From Gimesia sp. (lineage in GTDB: Bacteria; Planctomycetota; Planctomycetia; Planctomycetales; Planctomycetaceae): a DNA stretch of 64,000 nt. Where the stretch lies: contig NZ_JAVJSQ010000010.1 of NCBI RefSeq assembly GCF_040219335.1, positions 248,001 to 312,000 of the forward strand. Reading direction: 5' to 3'. The notes under the pieces were generated by a model. That model did no database searches, was not told where the DNA came from, and saw only the letters and a program-made list of their open reading frames with translations. A program made the translations under genes and the position numbers. This document shows positions 18,702-26,768 of the stretch, one piece after another; position 1 is the stretch's first letter, and each line of letters starts with the position of its first letter.

Positions 18702-19490
18702 TTGGTTCCCATCGTGTTACAATTTTTACTCTTGCTGCTGACCCTGGTGAGCATCCGTTATTGGTTTCTCATTATCAGATCGCAAAGTCTGACGCCGGTG
18801 TTCGAGCTGAATCCCGAGCGGACCATATCCGAGTTGTCGCCGCCGATTCTGCTGGCGTTGCTCTGGATTTGCTATCAGGTGGTTGCATCGCTGAATCCAC
18901 CACCGCCTGCGCCGCTGGAGCTGAACCAGATCATCCAGTCCTGTTTGATTTTACTTGCGCTGACGGGGATCCTGCTGCTGATTCTGACGATGGTCAGTTG
19001 GAAGTCGTTGACGCAACTCGGATTTCGGCTGGATCAGATCCCCACGCAGCTGCGGGACGGTGCACTCGGGTTTCTGCTGGCCCTGGTACCCGTGATTCTG
19101 CTGCTGGTGGCCACACATCCTTTCCGTTCGGAGGAAACACTACACCCACTGTTACAGTTATTGCGGTCCGCTCCGGGTGTGGTCACGATTGGCTGGGTTT
19201 TTCTGTCGGCGATCGTGGTGGCCCCCCTTTTTGAAGAACTCCTCTATCGTGTACTGTTACAGAGCTGGCTGGAGGGCTTTCTGAGTCCGTTGCGGGCGAT
19301 CATCGTCAGCTCACTGATTTTCAGCCTTATGCATGGGTTTCCGGACTCGATTCCTCTGTTTCCGCTCGCGTTTCTTTTGGGGACGCTCTATTACTACCGT
19401 CGAAGTTACATTGCCAATGTGTTCATGCATGCGCTGTTTAATGCGATCAATTTCGCCCTTGCTCTGGCCGGTGATGAACTGCCAGGTTAA
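18702..19490 (+). CDS. CPBP-family intramembrane metalloprotease
   Basis: A 262-residue polytopic protein with about seven or eight hydrophobic segments. The C-terminal Abi/CPBP module has the glutamate motif APLFEELLYRVLLQ, the first His motif IFSLMHGFPDS and the second in NVFMHALFNAINF, which together bind zinc in the membrane. The TTG at 18702 is supported by GGAG (18691-18694) seven bases upstream. Such proteases process prenylated or membrane peptides, or give self-immunity in bacteriocin loci; nothing here points to a bacteriocin. It is followed at 125 bp by a DUF900 hydrolase on the same strand. Confidence 0.88.
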   Translation: MVPIVLQFLLLLLTLVSIRYWFLIIRSQSLTPVFELNPERTISELSPPILLALLWICYQVVASLNPPPPAPLELNQIIQSCLILLALTGILLLILTMVSWKSLTQLGFRLDQIPTQLRDGALGFLLALVPVILLLVATHPFRSEETLHPLLQLLRSAPGVVTIGWVFLSAIVVAPLFEELLYRVLLQSWLEGFLSPLRAIIVSSLIFSLMHGFPDSIPLFPLAFLLGTLYYYRRSYIANVFMHALFNAINFALALAGDELPG

Positions 19491-19614
19491 GGAGATTTGA
19501 GCCGAATTGGGGGCAGTTATGTGGACAGGTGTTTTGGGGTTCACCTGATTGAGGAAATTCGCTAAGCTCCCCGCCTCTCTCTCAAACCTCCCTTCCCTTT
19601 CGGAGATCTCCGAA

Positions 19615-20823
19615 ATGAAAACCCCACTACTCCGTTCCGGAGCCTGTTTCTGTCTGTGCGCGTGTCTTTGTCTCTCCTGTGCGACCATGAAATCCAAAAT
19701 GGATCTGGTTTACACAGGCAAAGTGACCGGTGCGCTCTCGCAACAGCTGGTTGACTCGTATTCAGAGTCGCTCAAAGATCCGGTCGCAGCCCGGCAGACC
19801 GATGAATATACAAACTGGAAAGTTCTGTATGCGACGAACCGGTCCCAGGAACGGAATCCAGAGGGAAAGATCGGCTACGCCAATGAATTTGACCGGAGTC
19901 TGCAGTATGGATCCAGTGAGGTGCAGATCTCACGTAAGAATCACAGCGATCTGAAATCGAAAGTGATCCAGACCATCTGGCAGGGATCGCCGGCACCGGA
20001 TGGACAGGTTGAGATCAACAGTCTCTCCGCGGTCCCCGAGGTGAACTTCTTTGAGGAGTTGAACACACTGATTGCTGAGTCTCCTCAGAAAGATGTGCTG
20101 CTGTTCGTACATGGGTTCAATGTCAATTTCCCCAGCGCGGTGCAGCGGGCGGCTCAAATTGCGAATGAACTGCCCTTTAATGGAGCAGTGGTCTGTTACA
20201 GCTGGCCTTCGCAGGGAGGAGTTGAGAAGTATCTACTCGATGGTCAGGTTGCCCAGGCCAGTGTGGATCCGATGGCACAGTTTCTGGAAACAATGGTGAA
20301 ATCAGTACCACAAGGCACGAAAATCAACATTGTGGTCCACAGCATGGGGAACCGTGTTGTGATGCGGGCCATGAATCGCCTGCCTGATAATTTTGCGGAA
20401 ACAAAGCCCTTTCAGAATGTGGTGCTGGCAGCACCTGATGTGGGTGTAAGCGAATTCCGGAAGCTGGCACCCGCGATTATTGAACAGTCTGGGCGTGTCA
20501 CCCTCTATTCCGGGTCGGGGGATGTGGCGCTGGTGGCTTCCGAAGCAGTCAACCAGGAACGCCGGGCAGGAGACTCCCGTGAGCCCTTAATTATGGAAGG
20601 TGTCGAAACTATTGATGTGTCCGCGGTCGACACCAGTTTCATGAGTCATTCCTATTATGGCAGTAATCGGGCCGTCTTGAGCGATCTGTTTGCGGTGTTG
20701 AAGCAGAACAGTTCCGCAACCCAGCGCAAATGGCTGGTCTCCCGGGAATTTCAGGGGCACCAGTACTGGGCATTTGATAAAGAGCCACCGGAAATCAAAA
20801 AAGTCAGAGCCGCCAGTCTGTGA
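19615..20823 (+). CDS. DUF900 alpha/beta hydrolase, exported
   Basis: The ATG at 19615 opens a hydrophobic Cys-rich leader (TPLLRSGACFCLCACLCLSC) ending in a possible lipoprotein Cys; 402 residues. The alpha/beta hydrolase domain shows LLFVHGFNVNFPSAVQRAAQ (oxyanion region), VVCYSWPSQGG and the nucleophile elbow NIVVHSMGNRVVMRAM with catalytic Ser. These are hallmarks of the DUF900 group of lipase-like hydrolases. The substrate is unknown, and export to the periplasm is inferred from the leader. The unusually Cys-rich leader (five Cys) is odd for a simple lipobox. Confidence 0.82.
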   Translation: MKTPLLRSGACFCLCACLCLSCATMKSKMDLVYTGKVTGALSQQLVDSYSESLKDPVAARQTDEYTNWKVLYATNRSQERNPEGKIGYANEFDRSLQYGSSEVQISRKNHSDLKSKVIQTIWQGSPAPDGQVEINSLSAVPEVNFFEELNTLIAESPQKDVLLFVHGFNVNFPSAVQRAAQIANELPFNGAVVCYSWPSQGGVEKYLLDGQVAQASVDPMAQFLETMVKSVPQGTKINIVVHSMGNRVVMRAMNRLPDNFAETKPFQNVVLAAPDVGVSEFRKLAPAIIEQSGRVTLYSGSGDVALVASEAVNQERRAGDSREPLIMEGVETIDVSAVDTSFMSHSYYGSNRAVLSDLFAVLKQNSSATQRKWLVSREFQGHQYWAFDKEPPEIKKVRAASL

Positions 20824-20919
20824 TAGGGGCGGGGTCGGGTATAATCAGTAGTGTCAGTTCCATGACTATTAATGAAGCTCTGTACGACACACAAACTGCT
20901 GAGTGCCGGAGCCTGTATA

Positions 20920-21681
20920 ATGAAAGACAGTACCAGTCGCTTCTCTGATCGCGTTGAAAATTATGTTAAATACCGACCGAGTTACCCCGAAGCGGTTCTG
21001 GACTACTTGAAGTCACACTGCGGTCTTACCTCCGAATCCCTGATTGCCGACATCGGATCGGGTACCGGGATTTCCTCTCAACTGTTCCTGGAGCACCATA
21101 ATACCGTTTATGGTGTTGAGCCGAATACCGAAATGCGGTCGGCGGCGGAACGACTGCTTGGGGCTTATCAATACTTTCACAGTATCAACGGAACGGCTGA
21201 AGAGACCAGTCTACCGACAGGAGTGTTTGATATTGTCGTCGCTGGTCAGGCGTTTCACTGGTTTAACCAGTCACGTGCCAGGCAGGAGTTCCAGCGGATT
21301 CTGAAGCCGGGAGGCTGGGGAGCTCTGATCTGGAATGAACGCAGAACTGATACAACGCCCTTTCTGCGGGCATATGAAGCTTTGCTACTCGAATATGCCA
21401 CCGATTACGAGGATGTGAATCACACCCGAATTACGGATGAAGATTTCGCCCACTTTTTTGCTCCTGACTCATTCAGCAAATTTACATTTCAGAATGAACA
21501 GATCTTCGATCTGCCTGCGTTGACGGGGCGAGTTCTCTCGTCGTCTTACTGTCCCAATCAGGGAGATGACGGGTACGACGAAATTCTGCGTCAGCTGGAA
21601 GTAATCTTCGAATCTCATCAGACAGCGGGCAGGGTGCGATTTGAATACGATACTAATGTGTATCTAGGGCAGTTTGCCTGA
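20920..21681 (+). CDS. Class I SAM-dependent methyltransferase
   Basis: A 253-residue methyltransferase. The ATG at 20920 is used because the conserved start (SRFSDRVENYVKYRPSYP) follows it and GGAG lies upstream; an ATG at 20872 would add a 16-residue Cys-containing tail. SAM-binding motif I is IADIGSGTGISSQLF, motif II VYGVEPNTEM, and motif IV DIVVAGQAFHWFN; the AFHWF sequence is typical of the UbiE/Coq5-like small-molecule methyltransferase group. Substrate unknown. Cytoplasmic. Confidence 0.85.
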   Translation: MKDSTSRFSDRVENYVKYRPSYPEAVLDYLKSHCGLTSESLIADIGSGTGISSQLFLEHHNTVYGVEPNTEMRSAAERLLGAYQYFHSINGTAEETSLPTGVFDIVVAGQAFHWFNQSRARQEFQRILKPGGWGALIWNERRTDTTPFLRAYEALLLEYATDYEDVNHTRITDEDFAHFFAPDSFSKFTFQNEQIFDLPALTGRVLSSSYCPNQGDDGYDEILRQLEVIFESHQTAGRVRFEYDTNVYLGQFA

Positions 21682-21728
21682 TCGGAAGAAGAAGCGCCGT
21701 TGCAAGTGATGCGCGGCGCATAAAGAAA

Positions 21729-21871
21729 GCCCTTAAGAAGGCGGTGAATTGTGGACGGGATATCGTAGATTATACACTTCACAGAAACTGATGAGCTTGC
21801 TGGGTCAGAACTCGCAAATCAGGGGGACCTTCTGGATAATGTCCGTCCAGACCAGATTCCTTCTTAAGGGC
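21729..21871 (+). ncRNA. Candidate structured RNA defined by nested inverted repeats
   Basis: GCCCTTAAGAAGG (21729-21741) is the perfect reverse complement of 21859-21871 (CCTTCTTAAGGGC), and inside it TGGACGG (21752-21758) pairs with CCGTCCA (21843-21849); the unpaired arms between are 10 and 9 nt. This matched spacing suggests a long two-part stem with an internal loop closing about 84 nt of further sequence. A palindromic mobile remnant is the alternative, but no target duplication is seen. The strand is not determined, because such structures read similarly both ways. Confidence 0.35.
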
Positions 21872-22136
21872 CAGGCTGGGTTCAGAAAGCTGAAGGCAAA
21901 ACCGGGTTCAAAAGAACCAGAAACTCCGTTTCACGGTTGCCGAACAACTTTCTGATAATCTACTAATGCAGATGACATGCCAAAAGTGTGTTGCAATCGG
22001 GGAAAGTCGAAAATACCGTCAGGAAAGTGCGAAAACTGGAGTGAAATTTTGGATGGCGCTTCATTTTTGTCTGTTTTGAGTGAGATGAGGGATTGTAAAA
22101 TCTCTATTTTATCAAGTTTCGACACCCAGACTTGAA

Positions 22137-22201
22137 ATTTCGGCGCCGAAATGCTCTATTGTTGTCAGCAGATTTCATTCAGCGCCGAACATTTCGGCGC
22201 T
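22137..22201. promoter_or_regulatory. Two related palindromic sites upstream of the sigma-54 activator gene
   Basis: ATTTCGGCGCCGAAAT (22137-22152) is a perfect 16-bp palindrome. AGCGCCGAA-CAT-TTCGGCGCT (22181-22201) is a perfect 9-bp inverted repeat with a 3-bp centre. Both share the half-site TTCGGCGC but with different centres, and lie 70-134 bp before the ATG at 22271. Probable binding sites of a dimeric regulator. Confidence 0.6.
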
Positions 22202-22270
22202 AAAAACTGGTTCGACACATGTATCGACATTGATGTCTGACCGGCGCACCCTTGTTGGAAATCGCTCAAA

Positions 22271-25200
22271 ATGAAAAAGCATGGATTCAAAGAACGCGCG
22301 ATTCTCTTCACCGGCGGCATTCTAGCTGTCGTATATAGTGTGATCGTATTAGGCTTCGTTACAACCAGCCCAGACCTGCGTCTGCGGGCGATGCTGGATA
22401 GCGTCCAGTCTGAGTCTGGAGAAGAGGGGCCTGACGGGATCGAAATCAAGGCGACTCCCAGCATCAAGAAGGAAGGGGCCTTTTCACCTCCAAAACCGGG
22501 TGACATTCTCACGAAGATCGGCGAGTATCCGATTCGGACGTTCCTCGATTTCTCTCAGGTTCTCAGCAAGCTGCGCGACATGAAGCTCCCCCCCGGCGGC
22601 CATCTTCGTCCGCAGGCCGATCCCACGGAACATGATGTGCCCTACATGGTGGAAATGGAGGGGAACCGGTTTATCAATGTCGAGTTTTACAGCCGCACTG
22701 ATAACGCCGATGGTCCACCGACCTATACACTGAAGTCGGCGTGGGTTCAGATTCAGGCGATTCCCTCGGGTGATGTCGCGATCTCATTGCTCTGGTTTTC
22801 GTTGGAGCTGATCATTCTGGCGATCGGGGCTTTTGCGTACTGGATGCGGCCCTTCGACCGGACTACACGAATCTTCTTTGTGATGGGGATCATCACCCTC
22901 GTCGCCTTTATCGGTGGTTATAACTGGTGGATTATCGCCGGTGCCCTGGCGCTGAATATTCCGTTTGTCCTGGCGGCCGTTCTGGTACCTGCGATTACGC
23001 TCCACTTCTTTATTACGTATCCAAGATCCATTCCCTGGTTGGCCCAATATCCCATTGGTCTGCTGCGTGCCATTTATTCCGTGCCCGTCGCGACCTGTAC
23101 CCTGATCCTGGCCTGTCTGATTTATCTGCGTCTGACATCACACATCAGCGATGGTTCCGTGGAACTGGCCAATCAGGATTATTCCCCCCTGGTATTTCAG
23201 GTGGTTTCGGTCCTGCGCTGGGCTGTTTACAGCTATATCAGTGTGGCTGGTATCTATTACCTGATGACGCTGGGTGCGCTGCTCAATAATTACTTTAAAA
23301 GCCAGAACCCTTATGAACGGAATCAGCTGAAGTGGATTGCCTTAGCAGGTTTGATTTCGATTATTCCCGTGGGGTACTCACTGTATCTGGCGGAATTTAA
23401 CCGGACTCAGTTCGCCCTCGGGGGCGCTGGGATTCCGATGTTCCTGGCCAGTGTCTCTTTTATGGCAGCGTTCGTTGTGGGCATCATTCGCTACCGATTG
23501 ATGCTGATCGATCAGATCATCAGCCGCGGGATGCTGTTCTACGTCGTCAGTGCGGGCATCTCGATTCTGTATGCGACCGTGATTTCACTGGGGTCGCTTT
23601 ATGGTACGCAGCTGAATCGCACGCCGAGTACCAATCAGGCGATCTCCGTCTTTCTGGTGATGCTGTTTGCGATTTCACTGTTGCTCTGGTCGCGTGACCG
23701 TGTGCAGCGGCTCATCGACCGGCGTTTCTTCCGTCAGAAATACCAGCTCGATAAAGCGCTGAAGCGCATGAATCGCGCCGTTGGTCGCCTGGGGGATCAG
23801 CGTTCGATTGCCGACCGCATGCTCACCTCCTGCCGCGAAGTGCTCCAGGTTAAAAGTGCAGCGATCTACCTCTTGAATCCGGAGCGAACGCAGTTTGATC
23901 TGTTGACCGGATTTCACATTGAAAATTCACCATCGACGGTTCCCTGTAATGCGGAACTGCTGGAAGTTCTTGAAGGAGAGCTTGCCTTCCAGCGGGTGGC
24001 GACAGGCTTATTGAAAGAGGCATCCCCCGCTCAGCAACTGCTGCGGCTGTTAGGCTTCGACTTCATCTACAATCTCGAGTTGGATGGAGAGTTTGCCGGT
24101 TTCGTGGCCTTGGGACAGCGAACTGCCGGCAGTGCCTATTCTGCAGAAGACCTGACGTTCCTGAACGCCATGGGGCAGATCACCAGCATCGCCCTGCACA
24201 GTACCAAAATTCATCAGGACCTCAGGCGTCTCAATGAAGAGATGCGGATCAAGGTGGAGAAGATCGACGATCAACGGCGGCTGGTCTCTGTGTTGCAGTC
24301 CGAGTTGACCAGTTCGCAGGAAATTGCCGAGCGGAGTGAACCGCATGCTGTGCAGCGGGGGTTGATCAAGGGGAACAGCCCGGCGATCCGACAGGTGATG
24401 GAGACGGTGCGTAAGGTCGCCAATTCGGAATCGACGGTTCTGATTCGCGGCGAGAGCGGAACCGGGAAAGAACTCCTGGCCCAAGCGGTTCACGAAAACA
24501 GTTCGCGTCACGAGAAGCCGCTGGTGCGGGTGAACTGTGCGGCGTTGTCTCCCAGTCTGCTGGAAAGCGAACTGTTCGGCCACGTGAAAGGGGCATTTAC
24601 CGGGGCACATGAAGACCGCGTCGGTCGATTTGAAATGGCGAATGGGGGAACTCTGTTCCTTGATGAAATCGGAGATATTTCGCTCGATACCCAGGTCAAG
24701 CTGCTGCGGGTTCTACAGGAGCGTGCCTTCGAACGGGTGGGGGGATCGGAAACACTGCACGTGGATGTGCGGCTGATTACTGCGACGCACCAGAACCTCG
24801 AACAGCGAATTGCTGAAGGGCTGTTCCGTGAGGATTTATATTATCGCCTGAATGTGATCAGTATTACTCTGCCTCCACTCCGTGAGCGACGGGATGATAT
24901 TTTCGAACTGGCTTTCTACTTTCTGAAACGAACCGCACATCGCCTGGGAAAACGAATTTCGCATATCGACCCCGATGCCATCGAAGCGCTGGAACGCGCT
25001 GACTGGCCAGGTAATATCAGACAGTTGGAAAACGTGATTGAGCGCGCGGTTGTGCTGGCAGAAGAAGAAGTCATCACATTAAAAGATCTGCCCGCAGATT
25101 TCGTCAGTGGAAACAGGCGGATGCCGGTCCGGGTTGTCGAAACCAAACAGGTCCGGACCGAGCCATCGCGACGGATCCCGTTGTCTGATGTGGAGGTCAT

Positions 25201-25366
25201 CTCTTTTCCGGGCACCGAGAATCAGACGGATCGTCAGCTTTCCGAGCCGGAACAACTCAAGCAGGCACTGGCTGAATGCGATGGCAATAAAGCCCAGGCT
25301 GCCCGTATGCTGGGGATGCCCCGCAGCACGTATTACAGCAAGCTGAAAAAATACGGTATTGGCTGA
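22271..25366 (+). CDS. Membrane-anchored sigma-54-dependent transcription activator (PDZ-like, multi-TM, GAF, AAA+, Fis)
   Basis: A 1031-residue one-piece sensor-regulator. Order: a first membrane helix (residues 10-31), an exported PDZ-like segment with GDILTKIGEYPIRTFLDFSQ (about 75-105), a block of membrane helices (about 168-473), a GAF-like domain (about 510-640), a coiled coil, then a complete sigma-54 AAA+ module with Walker A GESGTGKELLAQAVH (about 726), intact GAFTGA (about 773), Walker B GGTLFLDEIGDI, FREDLYYRLNVISI and PPLRERRDDIF, and a Fis-type DNA-binding end (NKAQAARMLGMPRSTYYSKL, about 997 onward). The N-terminal layout resembles that of ComP-type sensor kinases, here fused directly to the activator instead of a kinase. 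It should sit in the membrane and act on sigma-54 promoters. Two palindromes lie just upstream. Confidence 0.9.
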   Translation: MKKHGFKERAILFTGGILAVVYSVIVLGFVTTSPDLRLRAMLDSVQSESGEEGPDGIEIKATPSIKKEGAFSPPKPGDILTKIGEYPIRTFLDFSQVLSKLRDMKLPPGGHLRPQADPTEHDVPYMVEMEGNRFINVEFYSRTDNADGPPTYTLKSAWVQIQAIPSGDVAISLLWFSLELIILAIGAFAYWMRPFDRTTRIFFVMGIITLVAFIGGYNWWIIAGALALNIPFVLAAVLVPAITLHFFITYPRSIPWLAQYPIGLLRAIYSVPVATCTLILACLIYLRLTSHISDGSVELANQDYSPLVFQVVSVLRWAVYSYISVAGIYYLMTLGALLNNYFKSQNPYERNQLKWIALAGLISIIPVGYSLYLAEFNRTQFALGGAGIPMFLASVSFMAAFVVGIIRYRLMLIDQIISRGMLFYVVSAGISILYATVISLGSLYGTQLNRTPSTNQAISVFLVMLFAISLLLWSRDRVQRLIDRRFFRQKYQLDKALKRMNRAVGRLGDQRSIADRMLTSCREVLQVKSAAIYLLNPERTQFDLLTGFHIENSPSTVPCNAELLEVLEGELAFQRVATGLLKEASPAQQLLRLLGFDFIYNLELDGEFAGFVALGQRTAGSAYSAEDLTFLNAMGQITSIALHSTKIHQDLRRLNEEMRIKVEKIDDQRRLVSVLQSELTSSQEIAERSEPHAVQRGLIKGNSPAIRQVMETVRKVANSESTVLIRGESGTGKELLAQAVHENSSRHEKPLVRVNCAALSPSLLESELFGHVKGAFTGAHEDRVGRFEMANGGTLFLDEIGDISLDTQVKLLRVLQERAFERVGGSETLHVDVRLITATHQNLEQRIAEGLFREDLYYRLNVISITLPPLRERRDDIFELAFYFLKRTAHRLGKRISHIDPDAIEALERADWPGNIRQLENVIERAVVLAEEEVITLKDLPADFVSGNRRMPVRVVETKQVRTEPSRRIPLSDVEVISFPGTENQTDRQLSEPEQLKQALAECDGNKAQAARMLGMPRSTYYSKLKKYGIG

Positions 25367-25425
25367 TTCCGGTCCCGCTTGCGTTGCATTCTTCTCTCAA
25401 GAAACAGTTGTTGCACTTTCACGCT

Positions 25426-26460
25426 TCAATGAAAGGTAGGGGCTTCCGCGAAGATCTCTTCGAAGATCATCCCCCGTTGGAAGGGGCCGTTTTGATAATC
25501 AATTTTTACCCCTTCTCGCTCATTAAATTGTCCGGAAGGGAAACAGTACATCACATCTTCGAGCATGAACTTTGCACAGGGTTCATTGTCGCCCCGCTTC
25601 ATCAGTGACAGTCCGATCTCGTCTTCCTCTTTAAAGACCAGAATGGCGCCAATGGCCAGATGGCCGGCGCTGAGCAGGTGATCTCTGAGAACGTGGTGCG
25701 CTGTCGCGGAGATTTTGATAGGTGGTGTTTCAATCAGCCAGTCGATCTCATCATCACGGATCTCTCGATCGCCTCCCAGTGCAGGCTGAAACTCAGGGGG
25801 GCTGACCTCCGTCTGCCAGATCGTTTTCCAGATTTCCTCTTTGATCTGACCCCGGATGCCAGGTCCCAGATACCCTATCAATTTCTTCGACCAGAACATG
25901 AGTGGCAGGGGGACCGCGAGGCCGTTGTTGGGCGGGTCTACCAGTAGAGGCAGCAGACGTGACGTCAGACGTCCCTCTGGCAGAGACTCGCGGAAGAGCA
26001 TGACCGAAGTCAGGTAAACTTCATGGCCATCGGTGACCTGGTAGGGAACAGGATAGGAAAAACTATCCTTCCGCTCGTCGGTAATCCGGTTCGCCAGGGC
26101 ATCCAGGGCTGCATCACCCGTCTGCGTTCCCTTTAATTCGAAGATACGGTTGGAAATTTCCAGCAGGTGGTTCGGGTTGTCCCCAAAGTAGTCTTCCGGA
26201 GAGTAGATATAGGAAGCAGGCAGGTTATGCTGGCCCCATTCAAAGATCATGGAATTCGCCTGGACCAGGCTCCCCCAGACGGGTTTGCCTTGCTTGAGCA
26301 GATTTTCGTAGGCCTCTTTCGCAGTATCCGCCAGAAAGGATTCTGCGGTCTTGAACACGCGGGGGTCAGGCTTTTCAGCGACCATCATCCTGCTCAACCG
26401 CCACCAGTACAGCAGCCTGGCACTTTGCTTCAGAAATCTGGATGGTTCAATTTCAAACAC
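25426..26460 (-). CDS. Hypothetical protein, 344 residues
   Basis: I do not recognise the family. Start is GTG at 26460, supported by GGGAGAACTGA upstream. The protein looks soluble with no signal peptide. Readable parts are a helical N-terminal third (FLKQSARLLYWWRLSRMM), a middle with PPNNGLAVPLPLMFWSKKLIGYLGPG, and a C-terminal beta-rich region (HLAIGAILVFKEEDEIGLSL, KFMLEDVMYCFPSGQF). It converges with the membrane activator gene 59 bp away and diverges from the pyruvyltransferase-like gene. No functional residue pattern can be named. Confidence 0.7.
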   Translation of the reverse strand: MFEIEPSRFLKQSARLLYWWRLSRMMVAEKPDPRVFKTAESFLADTAKEAYENLLKQGKPVWGSLVQANSMIFEWGQHNLPASYIYSPEDYFGDNPNHLLEISNRIFELKGTQTGDAALDALANRITDERKDSFSYPVPYQVTDGHEVYLTSVMLFRESLPEGRLTSRLLPLLVDPPNNGLAVPLPLMFWSKKLIGYLGPGIRGQIKEEIWKTIWQTEVSPPEFQPALGGDREIRDDEIDWLIETPPIKISATAHHVLRDHLLSAGHLAIGAILVFKEEDEIGLSLMKRGDNEPCAKFMLEDVMYCFPSGQFNEREGVKIDYQNGPFQRGMIFEEIFAEAPTFH

Positions 26461-26768
26461 ACTCAGTTCTCCCGCTTCAATCTGGGGTGCGCTTCGATTG
26501 GAATCAATTCAACATACCGCGAAGCAGACTTGTTATCAATAGTTCAGTAGTATTTGTCTGGATTCCAGTTGCTGCCGAGATGAGCAGACTCGGGACCAGT
26601 CATTTTTTATGTTTTGCAGACCAGACAGGTTCGTAACCCCAAAAAAAGAAAGTTAAATAAACGGGAGCCGATTTTATCTGCTCTATACAGCAGTTAAGAT
26701 GAAGGCCTGCGTCTGATTGACAGCCTCGAAAACGACTTTGTACTGACTCGCCCGGAGGAAACTCACCC
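26461..26768. other. Divergent promoter region
   Basis: 308 bp between divergent genes, AT-rich in its centre, with a CTGCT-ctatac-AGCAG hairpin near 26680. It carries the candidate promoter listed at 26717-26746. No gene seen. Confidence 0.5.
26717..26746 (+). promoter_or_regulatory. Candidate sigma-70-type promoter
   Basis: TTGACA at 26717-26722 and TACTGA at 26741-26746 with an 18-bp gap, directly before the Shine-Dalgarno CGGAGGAAA of the gene starting at 26769. The -35 is perfect, the -10 weak. The leader would be very short. Confidence 0.35.

Larger units (their letters stand above)
21682..22270. other. 589-bp structure-rich intergenic region
   Basis: No convincing gene. It holds nested inverted repeats at 21729-21871, a GGTTC-AAAA-GAACC hairpin at 21905-21918, a GCGCCG/CGGCGC stem at 21694-21719 and two related palindromes at 22137-22201 close to the downstream regulator. 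Short open frames here lack ribosome sites. Confidence 0.7.

Noticed and set aside
19526-19547. CAGGTG/CACCTG inverted repeat after the CPBP gene
   Set aside because: Short arms, large loop and no T tract; not convincing as a terminator.
20840-20845. Perfect TATAAT before the methyltransferase gene
   Set aside because: No -35 element at a workable distance; not enough for a promoter call.
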